From the NCBI GenBank assembly GCA_963691655.1, contig OY829326.1, forward strand, positions 143,300,998 to 143,364,997: DNA of 64,000 nt. Direction: 5' to 3'. The notes under the pieces are model-generated. The model was not told the origin of the DNA. It ran no database searches and saw only the letters and a list, made by a program, of their open reading frames with translations. The position numbers and the translations under genes were made by a program. The stretch is from Toxonevra muliebris (taxonomy: Eukaryota; Arthropoda; Insecta; Diptera; Pallopteridae). This document shows, in pieces, positions 46,520-59,439 of this stretch. The stretch's first letter is position 1; every line of letters starts with the position of its first letter.

Positions 46520-49500
46520 TAGAGACTATGAAACTGAAATCTAGTTATTCAGTTTGTTTGTTTAGTTTGTTTAAGTAGAATATTGAAATACTAGTAAGAA
46601 CCATCACGAAGATCACTGATGAGGAATCGTGGCGGCTTCCGAAACGGTCGCTTAGTCACTTTGTCACTTCCATAAAAAAATGACGTTTCCTTAAGCCCGA
46701 TAAACAAATTGTGAATCACAGTGATACGTGACACATCTTTTAACTGATTCGCCCGTAATAAGATGTCAATATGCAGTGCTCGTCACCATTCATCTCACTT
46801 TCGGGAAGTGGATATAAATATATATTAAATATGTCTTCAATATCTATTAACTGAAGTCATTATGCAGCTTTGATGTAGTAGATCCTGTGAACTGTTCGTT
46901 TATGTTTCGTTAGAACACCAGTGTTTACCTTTCTATCCTGATAATGAGACTGCCATCTAAGAGATGCTAGGTGGCTTACTTGCCGGCAGTATCGCACTAT
47001 GAAATTTCGAACGCTGTTGTTAACCTATTGCAGGGTCATTCATCACCGAGTCGTTACTCGAAACTTTAGCAGTATTCTGAGAACCTTACATGGCTTTAAT
47101 TTTGAATATGCCATGTATAGAACCGTTCCCCATTCCCCTTTCAATACGTGTCTCTTATTCACTACCACTTAAGGATAGAGAGAGTAAAACGCAAGTGGAC
47201 AGGCAGATAGATGATAGGATTCTGGATTGGATTCGAGATGGCTGATAAGATAAATAGATATATGTAGAATAGAAATGGAAATGGAGTATGAAGATAGGAT
47301 ATGGATAGTAGTATGTGATAGGATAGATGGATTCGCTGGCAAGCAATTGGAATGGCAGGTGGGCAAACTATCAGGAGGTAGGACATTGAATTGAAAAATA
47401 GATATTAAAAAGGAAATAGTAGGTTTTTTTTTACTTTGGAAATTCTGCCATTTTGTGCCAATTATTTGATTTCAATAAATTTAAGAAATTAAATAGTTAT
47501 CAGAACAAAAAATAATTCTTGTCTTATAACATTTTTTTAGCTCTTAAGCTTTAAAGCAATTTTATTTTTTTTTTTTTTTTTTTTTTGTTATAAATTACTA
47601 GACAACATTTCTTACAATTGGCCTTGATTTGAAATGCATGTAAATATTATCTAATTAACTTATTTCTATTCGCTTGAACTTAAGTAACACTATATATTTA
47701 CACTTTTATGTTACTTTATCAACATTTGACACTACACCTGCAAATACTAGTTGACACACAGAATTGAACTTTTTCACCGACTTATCATTCTACATGTAGC
47801 AAATTACTTATGACATTTTTGCATTTTACTCTTAAACAACCTTGTACAACAGTATAACAACAATAAATATTAAATGTCGTAGGACAGTAAATTTCATAGC
47901 AGCAACTTATATACATACATCCATACATACATATGTACATACTTTTGTTTTTGTGTATAAATTACATATCTTGATATTTGTAATTAACGCCAATATTACC
48001 TGTTAAGTGACACCATGACATTGCAGAATAGTTTTACTAACTTATTGTGATGTGTATTTGTTAAAAGTAAAATAGATTAGATCAAGTCAAATTGTGCCGG
48101 CGAAAAAAAATTGGGGGTAATATATTTCCTTCTCCCTAAAGTTGTTTTTCTATTCATGACTAGCGATCAAAATGTATGAGATTTTTATCGGCAATCAACC
48201 CCAACCTCTTACACTTGCATGTGTACCCCTTTAAAATATATATCATCGGTTCCGAGGTAAAACTCACCAAATACAGATTTGATAAAAAATTATTTTCTAC
48301 ACCTAGCTCCATGGTTAAAACAATCTTTATCAGGAAAAACTTATTTTCAGCCACAGATTGCCTAAATTCTAAAACCAGAACTCACAAAAATTTAAATTTA
48401 ACATTTTTTCTATTATGTTATTTAATGAGTTTAACCTCTGAAATAAATATATAATTTCATAGCTATAATGTCAATTTTTATTATTGTATAAAATGAGAGC
48501 AAAACAAAATTTTGCGTTAACACTTTTTTAACAGATAAATTGAGTAAAATTTATATTTTTTTTTACAATATTACAAAATATTTTGATAATAAAATGACAT
48601 TACTACAATTTTGTACACCTGCAGCGTTGCATTCGAAAGAATGCTACAAAAATATAAACGCTTTTTTTTTTTGGTTTGTAAAATTATTGCAAAATGTGCA
48701 CAAAATTCACAGTTGAAATTAAATTTAAAAATGTTTTTTTGTAGTAATTGTCAGATTGCTTTTTTTTACTGAGCCACACTGAAAAGGTTTTTTTTTATAT
48801 ATATTTTTTGAAAAAGTGTGGTAAGCAGGTGAGATGGTGAAGGTACTATTCAACTTTTCTGTTTACACTTTGTATATGCCACAGTGTCAGTACCCCAAAT
48901 ACACTTTTTTCTCATTGCATACTTATCAAATAAATGTCAGTCACAGAGTGGAAAAAATTAAATATATTTGACTACACATTTTTGTAGAATGCATGTGAAA
49001 ATAAGGACAAAAACACATACATTTAGGTGTGCAAAATAAAAATTTGTCACATGCCTTCGAGCGCATGCTCTTGCATACAAAAAAAAGAAAAACCAAAATA
49101 ATATAAGTAAAAAAATCCAAATCGTTGAGAAGCAATAAAAATGCCATAAATATTTTTTGAGACACAACAAAAAGTAGGTAAGTTATTTTTTTTATTGTCG
49201 GTTAGATTCGATTTCTGTTTTGTTTGTTACTTTTTCTAAAGCGGTTGCTTTGTAGGGTCGTGCTAAAAAAATTCTTACTAAAACTCCGAAATGAGGAAAA
49301 AGAAAAATAGTCGGGCAAAAAAATATCAAAATTTCATAACGACAAAACTTTTTCTCATATAGCAAACATGTCATATGTAAAATTAGTATTATTATGGGAC
49401 GATTTTGCTTGCCAGCTTTATCCAAATTATTTTATATTTTTAGACATTGAGAAGCTGAAAAAACCTCGATCACAAATACGTGGTCAAATATATGATAAAA

Positions 49501-50432
49501 ATTAGTCTACAACCATCTGGACTAGAAAAAAAAATATTTGAAGCATAGTGTTGCGAAATAAATATGTCACAATATCTCGAATCAGTTCAAAAAAAGTCTG
49601 GTGTGCTATTTCTGAAAATAGAATTTATAGTCCTAGTAGCCAGCAGGCGGTATGTAGGTACATAAATATATATAGTAATCCCTTGATTTACTTAAAAATT
49701 TGGTGACGATGTAAATCAAAAAAAAAAAAAAAAAAATACTTTACTTCCACAACGCAAATAAAAAAAACACCAATTAAATATGGCAGACAGTTTATTAACG
49801 AAGTAAAGTAAATAATTCAATGACGTAAACAGAGAAATTTTTTCATTTTTTTGCGACTCGTCAAGGCTACTATAATGGCGCCGACGTAAATCGAGAAACA
49901 AACATAAAATGTTCTTGCTACTCCTCCTAAAAATGAACTTTGGTTTATTTTAGGATGATTCCCAAAATATTTCAGCACTAGAGGTAAATCAAATCTGTAT
50001 TGTTTTGGGGAAAAAACTTTAACAATTGAATTTTGTATGGGGGAATTTTTTTTATTTTTTTCGCATAACAAACAAAAAACCCCAAATAATAGAAATCCAT
50101 CAAGGTTCATTTCTTGGAAGGGGTAATAACTTTTTGCATAAGGCTCCCTAATATACATCATCTTAAATTTTAAGTCATATAAGTACAAAGAGATTTCAAT
50201 CCTTGCAATAAGTTCATTTTAAACAGTTTCTCCTTATTATTAGCAGTTGCTTTATTGCTCATGCATGACCAGTTAACCCCCTGGTCAACTATATATTTCT
50301 CATGTAAAGCAAATACAATAACAAATAATATTGAATATTACATATGTACAAAAACACATGCATTCACTTCTACTAAACATAAATGCCACCCAGAAAAGGA
50401 ATGTTAAGCTTTGTTGAAAAAGAATTCAATTC
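46520..50432. other. Long AT-rich stretch without a gene
   Basis: 47,160-47,340 is a purine-rich, GATAG/GGATAG-type low-complexity tract that leaves three overlapping minus-strand frames of no significance. Poly-T/poly-A runs occur near 47,563-47,586 and 49,720-49,736, and ATACATACAT-type runs near 47,911-47,940. No conserved protein content seen. Confidence 0.45.
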
Positions 50433-50436
50433 TTAA

Positions 50437-50743
50437 TACGTTCGCGGACGTGAATGCTATAACATTAATTTTCATGGTGTCAAGATATGACGTGAATTCT
50501 ATATCAATCAAATCTAAAATACATTCAATTCTATATAGCGTCCACATAATCCACAACAACTGATCTACCATATATATCGAAGTAAACGCTTTAATATTTA
50601 GTGTATATAACTAATAAAATGTGATATTGTTAGAACTTTGGGAAAACGTGAATAATAAAAATTTAAATATTACGATTACTTTAAGAGAGCCGCCATGTGT
50701 CTCTTTTTGCACCTCGATCCAATTTTGAGTGTCCGCGAACGTG
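50437..50743. mobile_element. TTAA-flanked MITE, copy 2
   Basis: A 307-bp sibling of 35,388-35,589 with TTAA at 50433-36 and 50744-47 and ends TACGTTCGCGGACGTG / CACGTTCGCGGACACTC. It has about 100 bp more in the middle than copy 1. Its right TTAA is also the left TTAA of the next element. Confidence 0.7.
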
Positions 50744-50862
50744 TTAAGGGGAGGTTGTTTCAGATTTGGTCGAAAAATAGGCGAAGTTTGAGAATTCTTT
50801 GTGGGATAATGAAAAGATGTACAAACTTCCGGTTTTGATTGTTAATTTTGTTTATTATTGTA

Positions 50863-52116
50863 AAGCGCGGTTCACGCAAAATTGGCACGCAGGAAAGTTG
50901 CTGTATCTTTTTAACCAGAACACTCAGAATAACAAATATACTATAATATTAAAAGATTTAAATTTCTTTGTTGTGCAAAAAGTTCCGGGTATTCCTTTTA
51001 ATAGACCCTATCAATCTTTGAACATCCGCTCTGGATACTTTTGCGGCTATTTGGTTCCATTTTCGTAACATTGAATTCACATTTTTGACAATACCAGCAT
51101 TTTTTTTTTCAACTTATATTTTGTAACAGCCCAGTATTTTTCGATCGGCCGAAGCTGGAGGTGGATTCATATATTTTGGCAATACATCTACTTTATTTGT
51201 CTGATACCAATCCATGGTTTTCTTAGAGTAGTGGCAACTGGCTAAACCAGCCCAAAACTTCGAATGGTGGTGACGACCAAATAGCAATAGTCGTTTCGAA
51301 AGGCACTCTTTGATGTAAATATCAGACGTCGTAGAAGAGGATGTCACAAATGCCCTGGATTTGAGACCACAGCTGCAAATAGCCTGCCACACCATTGCTT
51401 TCTTTGCAAATTTATCTATTTTTATGTACTTGAATTTTGAGAGTACATTACCACGATTCGTTACCTTATAAAATTTTTGACCTGGAAGCTGTTTAAGATT
51501 AAATTTTACGTATGATTCGTCATCCACAATAATGCATCATTGAATTTGGTCAAAACATTATTATAAGGAAGACGAGCACGTTTTTTGGCCAGCAAATTCT
51601 GTTTGTCTGTTCTATTTGGCTATTTTATAGCACGATAGCACTTTAGCCCAGCTTTTATGCGTATTCGTCTAGCAGTACTTTTGCTGGTATTGAATTTTTT
51701 GGCACGATCGCTATCCGTTAGTCCGGGATTGCTTTTGATGGACCTCAAGATCTTTGCCTTTAATTTTAGGTTGGTGGTTCCCGTTTTGTTCACAACTTTT
51801 TTAGCTCTTTCAACACTAAGAGTTTCTTTATATCGTTTTATAACTCTACATACCGTTCTTTTGGAGATATTTAACACTTTCGCAATCTTTGAACCAGACC
51901 ACGACGGATTTTCAATAAATTTGTTCACAATCAATTTTCTATTTGCTGCTTCCATTGTGCACACAATCACCAACTTGCGATCAATTAATATGAAAAATTT
52001 ATCAACTAAAGGTAACGGTATTGTAAACAAATCCCAGTAAAACCTTTGTTGTTCTTATGACTAGGGGCGACGTGGTGACAGCAACAAAGTGTGCCAATTT
52101 GGCGTGAACCGCGCTT
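50863..52116 (-). mobile_element. Second Tc1/mariner-superfamily element, nested
   Basis: A 1,254-bp element whose ends are AAGCGCGGTTCACGCAAAAT and, inward from the right, AAGCGCGGTTCACGCCAAAT, continuing TTGGCACRC. TA flanks both sides (50861-62, 52117-18). It is inserted in the outer GGGGAGGTT element and carries a minus-strand transposase remnant. The family differs from the CAGGGTGACA elements. Confidence 0.85.
51114..51956 (-). pseudogene. Tc1/mariner-superfamily transposase, nested element (broken)
   Basis: The start is the ATG at 51956 (MEAANRKLIVNKF). The first frame has a helix-turn-helix (WSGSKIAKVLNISKRTVCRVI) and a second DNA-binding stretch ending at a TAG near 51,623. The catalytic part (51,114-51,527 and just upstream) shows VDDESYVKFNLKQLPGQKFY, AMVWQAICSCGLKSRAFVT and FWAGLASCHYS. 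In relatives as I remember them, the last motif reads FWPDLASCHY, so the second catalytic aspartate appears to be replaced. The end, where a third acidic residue is expected (after NPPPASADRK), is degenerate. Dead copy; subgroup not assigned. Confidence 0.78.
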
Positions 52117-52997
52117 TATAATGCGAGAAAATTTCCATCGCAACAAAATTCAAAATGCCGGCTGCCAAATGACGCTCTTGTCTGCCTCTGCACGTGAGAC
52201 ATCGTCCCCGAACTTCAATTCTCCATTATGAAATCCTCTATGGCTTCAACCTGATTAGAATGAATTTTGACAAAAATTTAACCAAATTATGGGCATTTGA
52301 AAAAAAAAAAATATTGTTTTTCCAACTTTTTTTTTAATTGGACCTCGTTTAAAAATTATAATTTTACAATTATTCATGCTCATTTTAGGTTGAAGCCATA
52401 CAAAAAAGTATCTTCTTCTGAGCAGGCTTTAAGTGAAAGGAATCGAAACAAAAGATCAAGACCTATGCTTGAAATTCTGATGAAAAACATGGTTTCGAGA
52501 AAAACGCGTTTAAAGTTTTTAGAAAGTTTGCCGTGGTATAATTTTCTTGTTTGATCAGTTATCACAACAAGTATGACTTTTTATAAGGTTTTGGGAGCGG
52601 TGATTACGAATGTGAAGTCAAATTCACAAAATTCAAGAAAGCGGATCCAATATGGCTGATCAAAAAAAAATTTCATCTACCAATTTTAAGCAAAATGTCT
52701 ATATAAAGGCTTTCGTGGTCGTCGAATGAGAATTTATCATTAGTTTTTTAAAATCAAAGATAAGAAATCAAATGTGGCTGACAAAAAAAATTTTTTTTTT
52801 TTACAAATACGCGGTGAACTGGCACCTGAGCGTCACTCAGCGCGTGCGAGGTAGATGCGTTCGATATGCTCTAATTCGATTAATATGTATCGTAATGAAA
52901 AATCCTTTTGCACACACATTTTACGAATATGTAAATAGCTTTAATTTAAAAAACAAAATCGATTTTTTCGAAAAAATTCGAAATAACCTCCCCTTAA

Positions 52998-53949
52998 ACT
53001 CATTCAAAACAAATGAATTGATTTTAACAAGCTAGTTCATTAAACATTCCAGGTAATTAAAATATCCTGACTCTACTAATCTTCCATGATTTGTGCCAAA
53101 TTGTAATACAATGAAGAGTTAATTAGCAAAAATCCTAAAAGATTTTATTTTGATTCCACTGCCTAAAATTTACTGTGTCCGATCCTGTGCTTTTTCAAAA
53201 CCTTACTCTTCCCCTTTAGGGAATGGTTGCAAACTTTCTGCCATGTAATACTTTGGAGTTATATTATTATTTCCTTGGTTTACATATATATACATATGTT
53301 TAATACTTGATATATAAAAAACTTAATGTTAATATACAAATAAACCGCTCCTAATTGTAGCATAGGGCGGCAATACTTTGGAGTGGGTGTGGTTAATATG
53401 TATAAAATTTTTCTAGAAGCATGGGGGTACCCGTCACAGAATTAAGTGTATTAATGGTTTATTGCCACGCATGAAAGGGTTAAAACTACTTATAGCTTTA
53501 AAAATAAAATATCTGGTATTCCCTATATATGAATGCATTTTTTCAGAAGCTACTTATAAGCTTTTTTGTTGGGTATATGTACATATGAACTTAACTGAAC
53601 ATAAAACAGTGACTTGAAACTGTTTTCATATATGTGTATTTATGTAAGGTTGCTTGTATGTTTTTGTGTATATAGGTTCATATATAAACGGACTTGTATT
53701 TACCCTTTTATCAGCATCATCAGGATCATGAGCAATATTTTATTATATCTCTTTACAATATTGCTACTGCCTCATATATTTTCAGGATAATGCAAAATAC
53801 TTAGTTTGACTTATGTAGTTTCTGCATCTTATTTTTTCATTCTATCAATAAATTATTTTTATACGTATATACAAACGTAAAGAAAAAATTTAAGATTAGA
53901 TAATTTCGAAATGCAAAACAAATGCGGAAACTATATACCTAAATACTTG
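52998..53949. other. No gene seen
   Basis: AT-rich with ATACATATG-type runs. No coding frame supported. Confidence 0.4.
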
Positions 53950-53951
53950 TA

Positions 53952-55237
53952 CAGGGTGACAATTGTAAAGTGACGCAAGTTTAATACTCTGCGGCAAGCT
54001 TTGCCATTTACCGTTACTTTAATTTAAAAAGCAAATTCATTCATCATTGGCTTTGCTTTTAATTTCATTTGAATTTTTGTTATTACATTTTGAAATTTCC
54101 ATAAAAATGGACAAGGAAAATATTCGTCGTGAAATTATGAAATTTCATTTGGCAAATTATAGTAGCCGTCAAATTGCAAAGGCTTTAAATTTGTCAAGTC
54201 GTACGGTAGACCGAGCTATTATTCGACATAATGAAACTGGGGGTTTTGGAGATAGAGATCGGGGAAAATTTTCAACGTTGCCACTACTGGTTTAACAGAA
54301 AAAATTCGTGAACGAATCAAGCGAAATCCAAGGCGCTCAATGAGAAAAATCGCTAAGGAAGTGGGAGTAAACCGTGAAACAGTGCGAATCATTGCAAAAT
54401 CAAAGCTTAATCTTAAGCCGTACAAGCTCCGAAAAGCTCAAGATCTGACACAAAAAAGAAAGATTTGCGACTGCAAAGATTTGAGGTGTTGCTACGCTCC
54501 TCCGTGTTAAAAAATGTTGAAAATATCTTGTTTACAGATGAAAAAATGTTCACGGTTGAACAACATTTCAATGCGCAAAATGACCGAATGTGGCTAACAT
54601 CATCATCGCAACAAAATAGGACTGTTGGCCGAGTTCAAAAGCCAGCTTCCGTTATGGTATGGGCTGGAGTTTCCGCTAATGCCAGAACCCCTCTAATATT
54701 CGTTGAAGAGGGTGTTAAAATTGACCAGGTTGTTTATCGGAGCATTTTAAATGAACATGTTCTTCCCTGGGCCCAAGATACATTTGGAAATGAAAACTGG
54801 ACTTTCCAGCAAGATTCTGCACCTTTCCACATGGCAAAATTAACGCAAACATGGATAAAAGACAATTTTTCTGGATTCATAACATCTCAAGAATGGCCAC
54901 CATACTCCCCAGACTTGAATCCAATGGATTACTCTATTTGGAGTATTTTAGAGAGTAAGGCTTGTGCATCTCAACACCACAGTCTGGAGTCGCTGACAAA
55001 TTCATTAGAGAAAGCCTGGACTGAAATTGATCAGGAAGTCCTGCGGCGAACAGTCCTACGATTTCCGGATCGATTGAAGGCATGTGTGCAGGCTAAAGGA
55101 GGTTATATTGAATGAGGTGGGGTTCAAATGAATGCTTATATATTCAGCAATGTTAACACTTAATTGTACTTAATGGAAGTACGTCCTTTTGAAAATAACT
55201 GCTGAAATGTGTGCGTCACTTTACGATTGTCACCCTG
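53952..55237 (+). mobile_element. Tc1/mariner-superfamily element, copy D
   Basis: A 1,286-bp copy flanked by TA (53950-51, 55238-39) with inverted ends CAGGGTGACAATTGTAAAG / CAGGGTGACAATCGTAAAG. Confidence 0.9.
54107..55115 (+). pseudogene. DD37D-type transposase, copy D (two frameshifts)
   Basis: Starts MDKENIRREIM. A two-base loss near 54,276 (after GKFST) shifts the frame, and a one-base loss in the A run near 54,455 shifts it again. Downstream, the frame from 54,465 to the natural stop is clean and keeps LFTDEK, FQQDSAPFH and NPMDYSIW, so the whole catalytic region is intact but separated from the DNA-binding half. Confidence 0.88.
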
Positions 55238-55239
55238 TA

Positions 55240-56958
55240 TTTTCAAAATCAATTATGTGAATAGATCAAACTTTTGCTCTGAAAGAATTATATTATAATT
55301 TTTGATATTACTTTAAATTTAATTCATTTTTGCCCTTATACAAATTTGAGTTCGCTTTTGCTCTCAGCCTCTCATATAAATATGTATATGAGAGAATACA
55401 ACTGACTAGCTTTAGTTTAATTGAGAAACCTGGATTAATAGCTCTGGGTTTGGAGCGCAGATCTTTGATTCGGAGATGCGCGTTTGGGCCCCGGATGAGT
55501 TACGGTGATATTTTTATGTGCCTTTAATGTTTTCCATTTTTTATTTACCTTTAAGCTTTTATACTTTCCTCTAATTTATTTTTATTAAAACTTCATTAAG
55601 ATTTTCTATTAGGTATAAATATTTTTTGGGAAACGAAACAATTCCACTTTTAAAGTTGTTATCCCCTCTGGTACTGTTTTGTTCTTTCGTTAAAATTCGG
55701 TATAATGAAAATTTTTCTCGAATAGCATTTAGTTATTTTCTCAATCGTTTGTTTTGTAGGGTCAGTATAAAGAATGTTTATCAAATAAACTCCAGAATGT
55801 GGTAAAAAGAGATAGTGCTAGTATGAAGTACCAGATTTTTCATAGCCAAAAAATTTCTCTCAAGCACTAAACATTGTGTACTTAATACTTAGTTATTATT
55901 AAATTATTCCACTTTAATCTTATTATTTCATTTCTTATTCGTTTTCATTAGTTTTATGCTTTCCAAATGTGTCCACATTTTCATTTTTAATCATCATTTT
56001 CCACCTGTCATTTTCTTTTATAACCAAATATATCGGTTTCCCACACAAACTTTTCATAACCGCAAAACTGGCACCCTTCTCTAACTTTATGTATGTCATC
56101 TTAATAACATAAATGATATTTCTTCTCCTCCTTAATATTGTACTTACATATTCTTCTTCTTAAGCGAAAAGAAGTAATTTTACCCCACAATTTTGTGTGA
56201 GGTTTTTTGGGATTTACTACACACAAGTATTTACATACATACATATATATCCCACCGGGAAATTCTTCACTGAAGCAATTGATTTTTCGACACTGTATGG
56301 TAATTAGAATCGTTGAATCTTCAAAAGAAATCTCTTTTTATTTTTCATATTGTTGTATGTCCTATGACAGCAATACCTGAAGACTCCGCTTATATTTTTA
56401 AAATTTGTAAGTGCACTTCTCAGCGATGAATCGATCGACCAACTATTCCAGAAATGGATGGTTATATTACAAGTTAATCTATGTTTTCAGTATTGAATGT
56501 ATACATTAATTTTCTTCCTTTGCAAGATTCAAAATGTTAAAAAATAAATAAAAAACATCTTCCTTAACAAATTTCAGAACTTACCTATATTTTCCGTTGG
56601 GATATATAATTTCCACTGGAGTATCTGCTATATATGTGTAAATAAATATTCATGTTTGGGTTTGTGTGTGTTTAATGTGTGTGTGTGTGTGTGTGGGTTA
56701 GTGTATGTATGAGCAGCCGATGTGGTTATTGGTGTTCAAACTAAATTTAAGTTTTCTCTTTTTATTAATAGGACATAAAATAGAAATTTTCATTTTAACT
56801 GAAACGATAACAGTTTTTCTTAAGCCTTATATGTATGTAAGTATAATTCTCATAGGTAAAAAAAAAACTTTTTGCCAAAAATGTTTGCTATCAATTAACT
56901 ATTTTACTGCTTAAAGCTAACTTTGTTTGCATTTAACAAATTTCGTTATGAAATGATG
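55240..56958. other. No gene seen
   Basis: AT-rich with a (GT)n run at 56,663-56,694. The small frame at 55,330-55,527 has no recognisable content. Confidence 0.4.
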
Positions 56959-57115
56959 TGGTCGCCGTAGCCTAGTGGTTGATGTGTTGGACTGCTACCA
57001 GAGCCCGGGTTCATATCTCGGCACGCCCAAAAATAAAAAATAAAAAAATTTGGTTTCGGAGATTTCGAGAATCTAGACTCTCAAACCATTGCCTGAGTGA
57101 ACATCATGCTAAAGG
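56959..57115 (+). mobile_element. tRNA-derived SINE head (another family)
   Basis: GTCGCCGTAGCCTAGTGG gives an A-box region and GGTTCATATCTCGG a B box. A CCAAAAATAAAAAATAAAAA stretch and GAGAATCTAGACTCTCAAACC follow. This is the layout of a tRNA-related SINE. It is not a usable tRNA, as the arms pair poorly. It differs from the SINEs at 3.2 and 8.4 kb. Confidence 0.6.
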
Positions 57116-57124
57116 AGCTTGAAA

Positions 57125-58610
57125 TCACAACCAGATTGACCAAAACCACCGCATGCATTAAAGCTATAAAAGGCTGTATACTATCTACTCCCCTCAACTG
57201 TGGTCTTTGGTAATCGAGGATCTTTCAACCAAACTAGATGGCTTTGGGTATTAAGCCATTGGTTATGCGGATGATCTAGCGTCTCTGAGAAGTACAGTTC
57301 AACTATTACGGAAGTAATATCAATTGGTACCACAAATTGGTTTTAGATTGATGTGTCAGAGAGAACCTATCGATCGATCTTAACAAAACCTTTAACACGC
57401 TTCACTAGAAGATACAAATTGTACCCGTTCTGCTTTCCATTCAAGACATTTGGGCATTACGCTTGACAATCGACTTCATTGCAACACTCACTAAAATAAT
57501 GCCCACACGAAAGCCATTAGGACTTTTTGGGTCTGTGAGAAACTCTTTGGTAAGACGTGGGGTCCTACTATCAAGATGATCTTCTGGCATTACAATATGC
57601 TAGTTAGATCTGTTATAGACTATGGGGCTTCGGTATTGAAGTATATGTAAAGCCATGCAGGGCTCGGCGATCACCAAACTTAACTAGCCCCGAAGGCTTA
57701 CCTGCCAAACTTCTATCATTAAATAGTTGATTGGTCTTGTACCGTTTCACATCTTCATTATAAAAGCAGCCGCAATCATTGCCCTGAGATTGCAAGCTTG
57801 CGAAAAGGTGTTGTTGTCATTTGAGCATTCTCGGTAAAATTCCTAATACACTTATCTATTCTGTGTCAAATTATATGAATGGAAATCTATACTTTGATTA
57901 GAAATTCTATATAGTACTTCTTTCCATGTCCGATTGGACTGGCCAACGTCCTAACTTCGATCCCTTGGATCTTAATTGATATACAGATATCTCGAAGATG
58001 GATTGTACTTCGAGTCTCGGACCCAACGCTAGAATTTCAACACCACTGGGTATTTGGTCCAGTTTTTTTTGGAGCTGAAATATAAACTTTTATAAGGGTT
58101 TAAAAGTCGCAGTTATCGTAATTTTCTTTGACGGCCAAGCGTCTCTCTTGGCACTCTCTGCATCGGATTTTTCTTCGAAACTGGCAAAAGTGTTTTTTGA
58201 GAGTCTTTAGCACTTGTCTATCTACAACAATGTTATGCTTTGTTGAGTTATTGGATACTGGAAATTACTGGTAATGAGACCGCCAATGAAATGACTTGAA
58301 AAGGTTCATCGACTATTTACATTGGCCCAATCTTTTCTGCGGACTCGGCTGGGCCTCTTCGAAATCTATCGTTGAGGAATGGACTAAGAAGAAATGGATT
58401 GAAAGAATGTCGTCTAGGTTTGGAAATGTCGAGACAAAAACTCACATTCGGTGTTAATGTACAATAGTGGCTCGGCTCAAAAGGGGAATTCTCGAAAAGA
58501 CTTTTTCCAGTTAGTGAAGTAAAATCCTCTTCTTCAAAAGATATTCTGGTCTTCGTTAGGTCACTAAAGAGTCATTTGATTTAAACTTTTGACTGACATA
58601 AAAAATATTT
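57125..58610 (+). pseudogene. Worn LINE: reverse transcriptase to RNase H
   Basis: In shifting frames one can follow: KAIKGC.LS.PL (position of the reverse-transcriptase GCPQG block); GYADDLASL near 57,263 (catalytic YADD); HLGI.LD..LHW near 57,450; KTWG near 57,553; VRSVIDYGASV near 57,607; YTDISKMDC near 57,971 (RNase H TDGSKMD equivalent); W..GYWKITGNETANEM near 58,250; and a C-terminal tail. Dozens of stops and shifts show long decay. Order and motifs fit an RNase H-type LINE of the I/R1/LOA kind. The frame at 57,613-57,795 on the minus strand is a shadow. Confidence 0.7.
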
Positions 58611-59439
58611 TAGGTCGCAGTGCGTACCACAAAACTGTAATGATAATAATATTATTTTTTTCAAATTTTGTTTTTTTTTTTTCACAGAAGTCAAAAACTT
58701 ACTTGGCCATGTGCGTCCCGTCAAATTTCTACCTGTACAAATGTAATATAAAAATTTTATCGTTTAGCATTCATAAGAACTCACAAAAATTCCTTTAAGT
58801 ATTTGTTTTTTTTATGAGAATTGCTAAATGAAAAATCTTTTGACGAAATTTTGGTTTGCCTTAAATGAATATTATTATTATATTAATTGTATCCTTTATT
58901 GCACCTGTTGCATTTTGCTTTCTCTTCTCGCTAATTACAATAATTATGTAGATGCCTTACAAAATGTATCATAAACAGCTGAATAATCACTTATGTAGCA
59001 GTGGCGGAGCTGTAGTCGTTTTCTGAACGTGCCAATATGTACACGAGCAATATAAAAACAAAACAGAAATTACAAAAACTAACGTCTAGATTTTATTGGT
59101 ATTAACGGATTTTTGTAAAGTGGTAAGAATGTTATTGCATTTCATTTTAATTTGGAACAACTCAAAATTGGCTTGTGAAAATCGTGACAGCCCCCGTAGA
59201 ATTTAAAAAAATATAAAATAATGAATATCTCACGACGAATTGTATATTGTACATAGTTATATTAAAACGTAGCGTGGAAATTTGCATTGAAACACCATAT
59301 TCTTACTTAAATACATTTGTTACGATATACTGATTACGTGAAATTATTTTTGCTTGACATTTATCTACTTTCAATCCTTCAGTCAACGGAAAGAATTATT
59401 CATTTATTTTTTTTTTGCTTTTTTGGATTTGAACTAAAA
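58611..59439. other. No gene seen
   Basis: AT-rich. The words TAGGTCGCAGTGC at 58,611 recall the 3' part of the SINEs at 3.5 and 8.8 kb. CAGTGGCGGAGC at 59,000 recalls a DNA-element end but has no partner. Confidence 0.4.

Larger units (their letters stand above)
50748..52993. mobile_element. TTAA-flanked inverted-repeat element (outer element of a nest)
   Basis: Left end GGGGAGGTTGTTTC and right end (inward) GGGGAGGTTATTTCGAATTT form inverted termini, flanked by TTAA (50744-47, 52994-97). Without the nested transposon the element is about 0.99 kb and has no transposase. A TA-target reading (TA plus AGGGGAGG) is also possible because TTAA contains TA. Confidence 0.68.

Noticed and set aside
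47155..47386. Three overlapping minus-strand frames
   Set aside because: Produced by a purine-rich GATAG-type tract; composition is Ile/Leu/Ser/Tyr repeats without domain.
56959..57030. tRNA gene
   Set aside because: A and B boxes are present but the arms do not fold into a full cloverleaf, and it leads into a SINE-like body.
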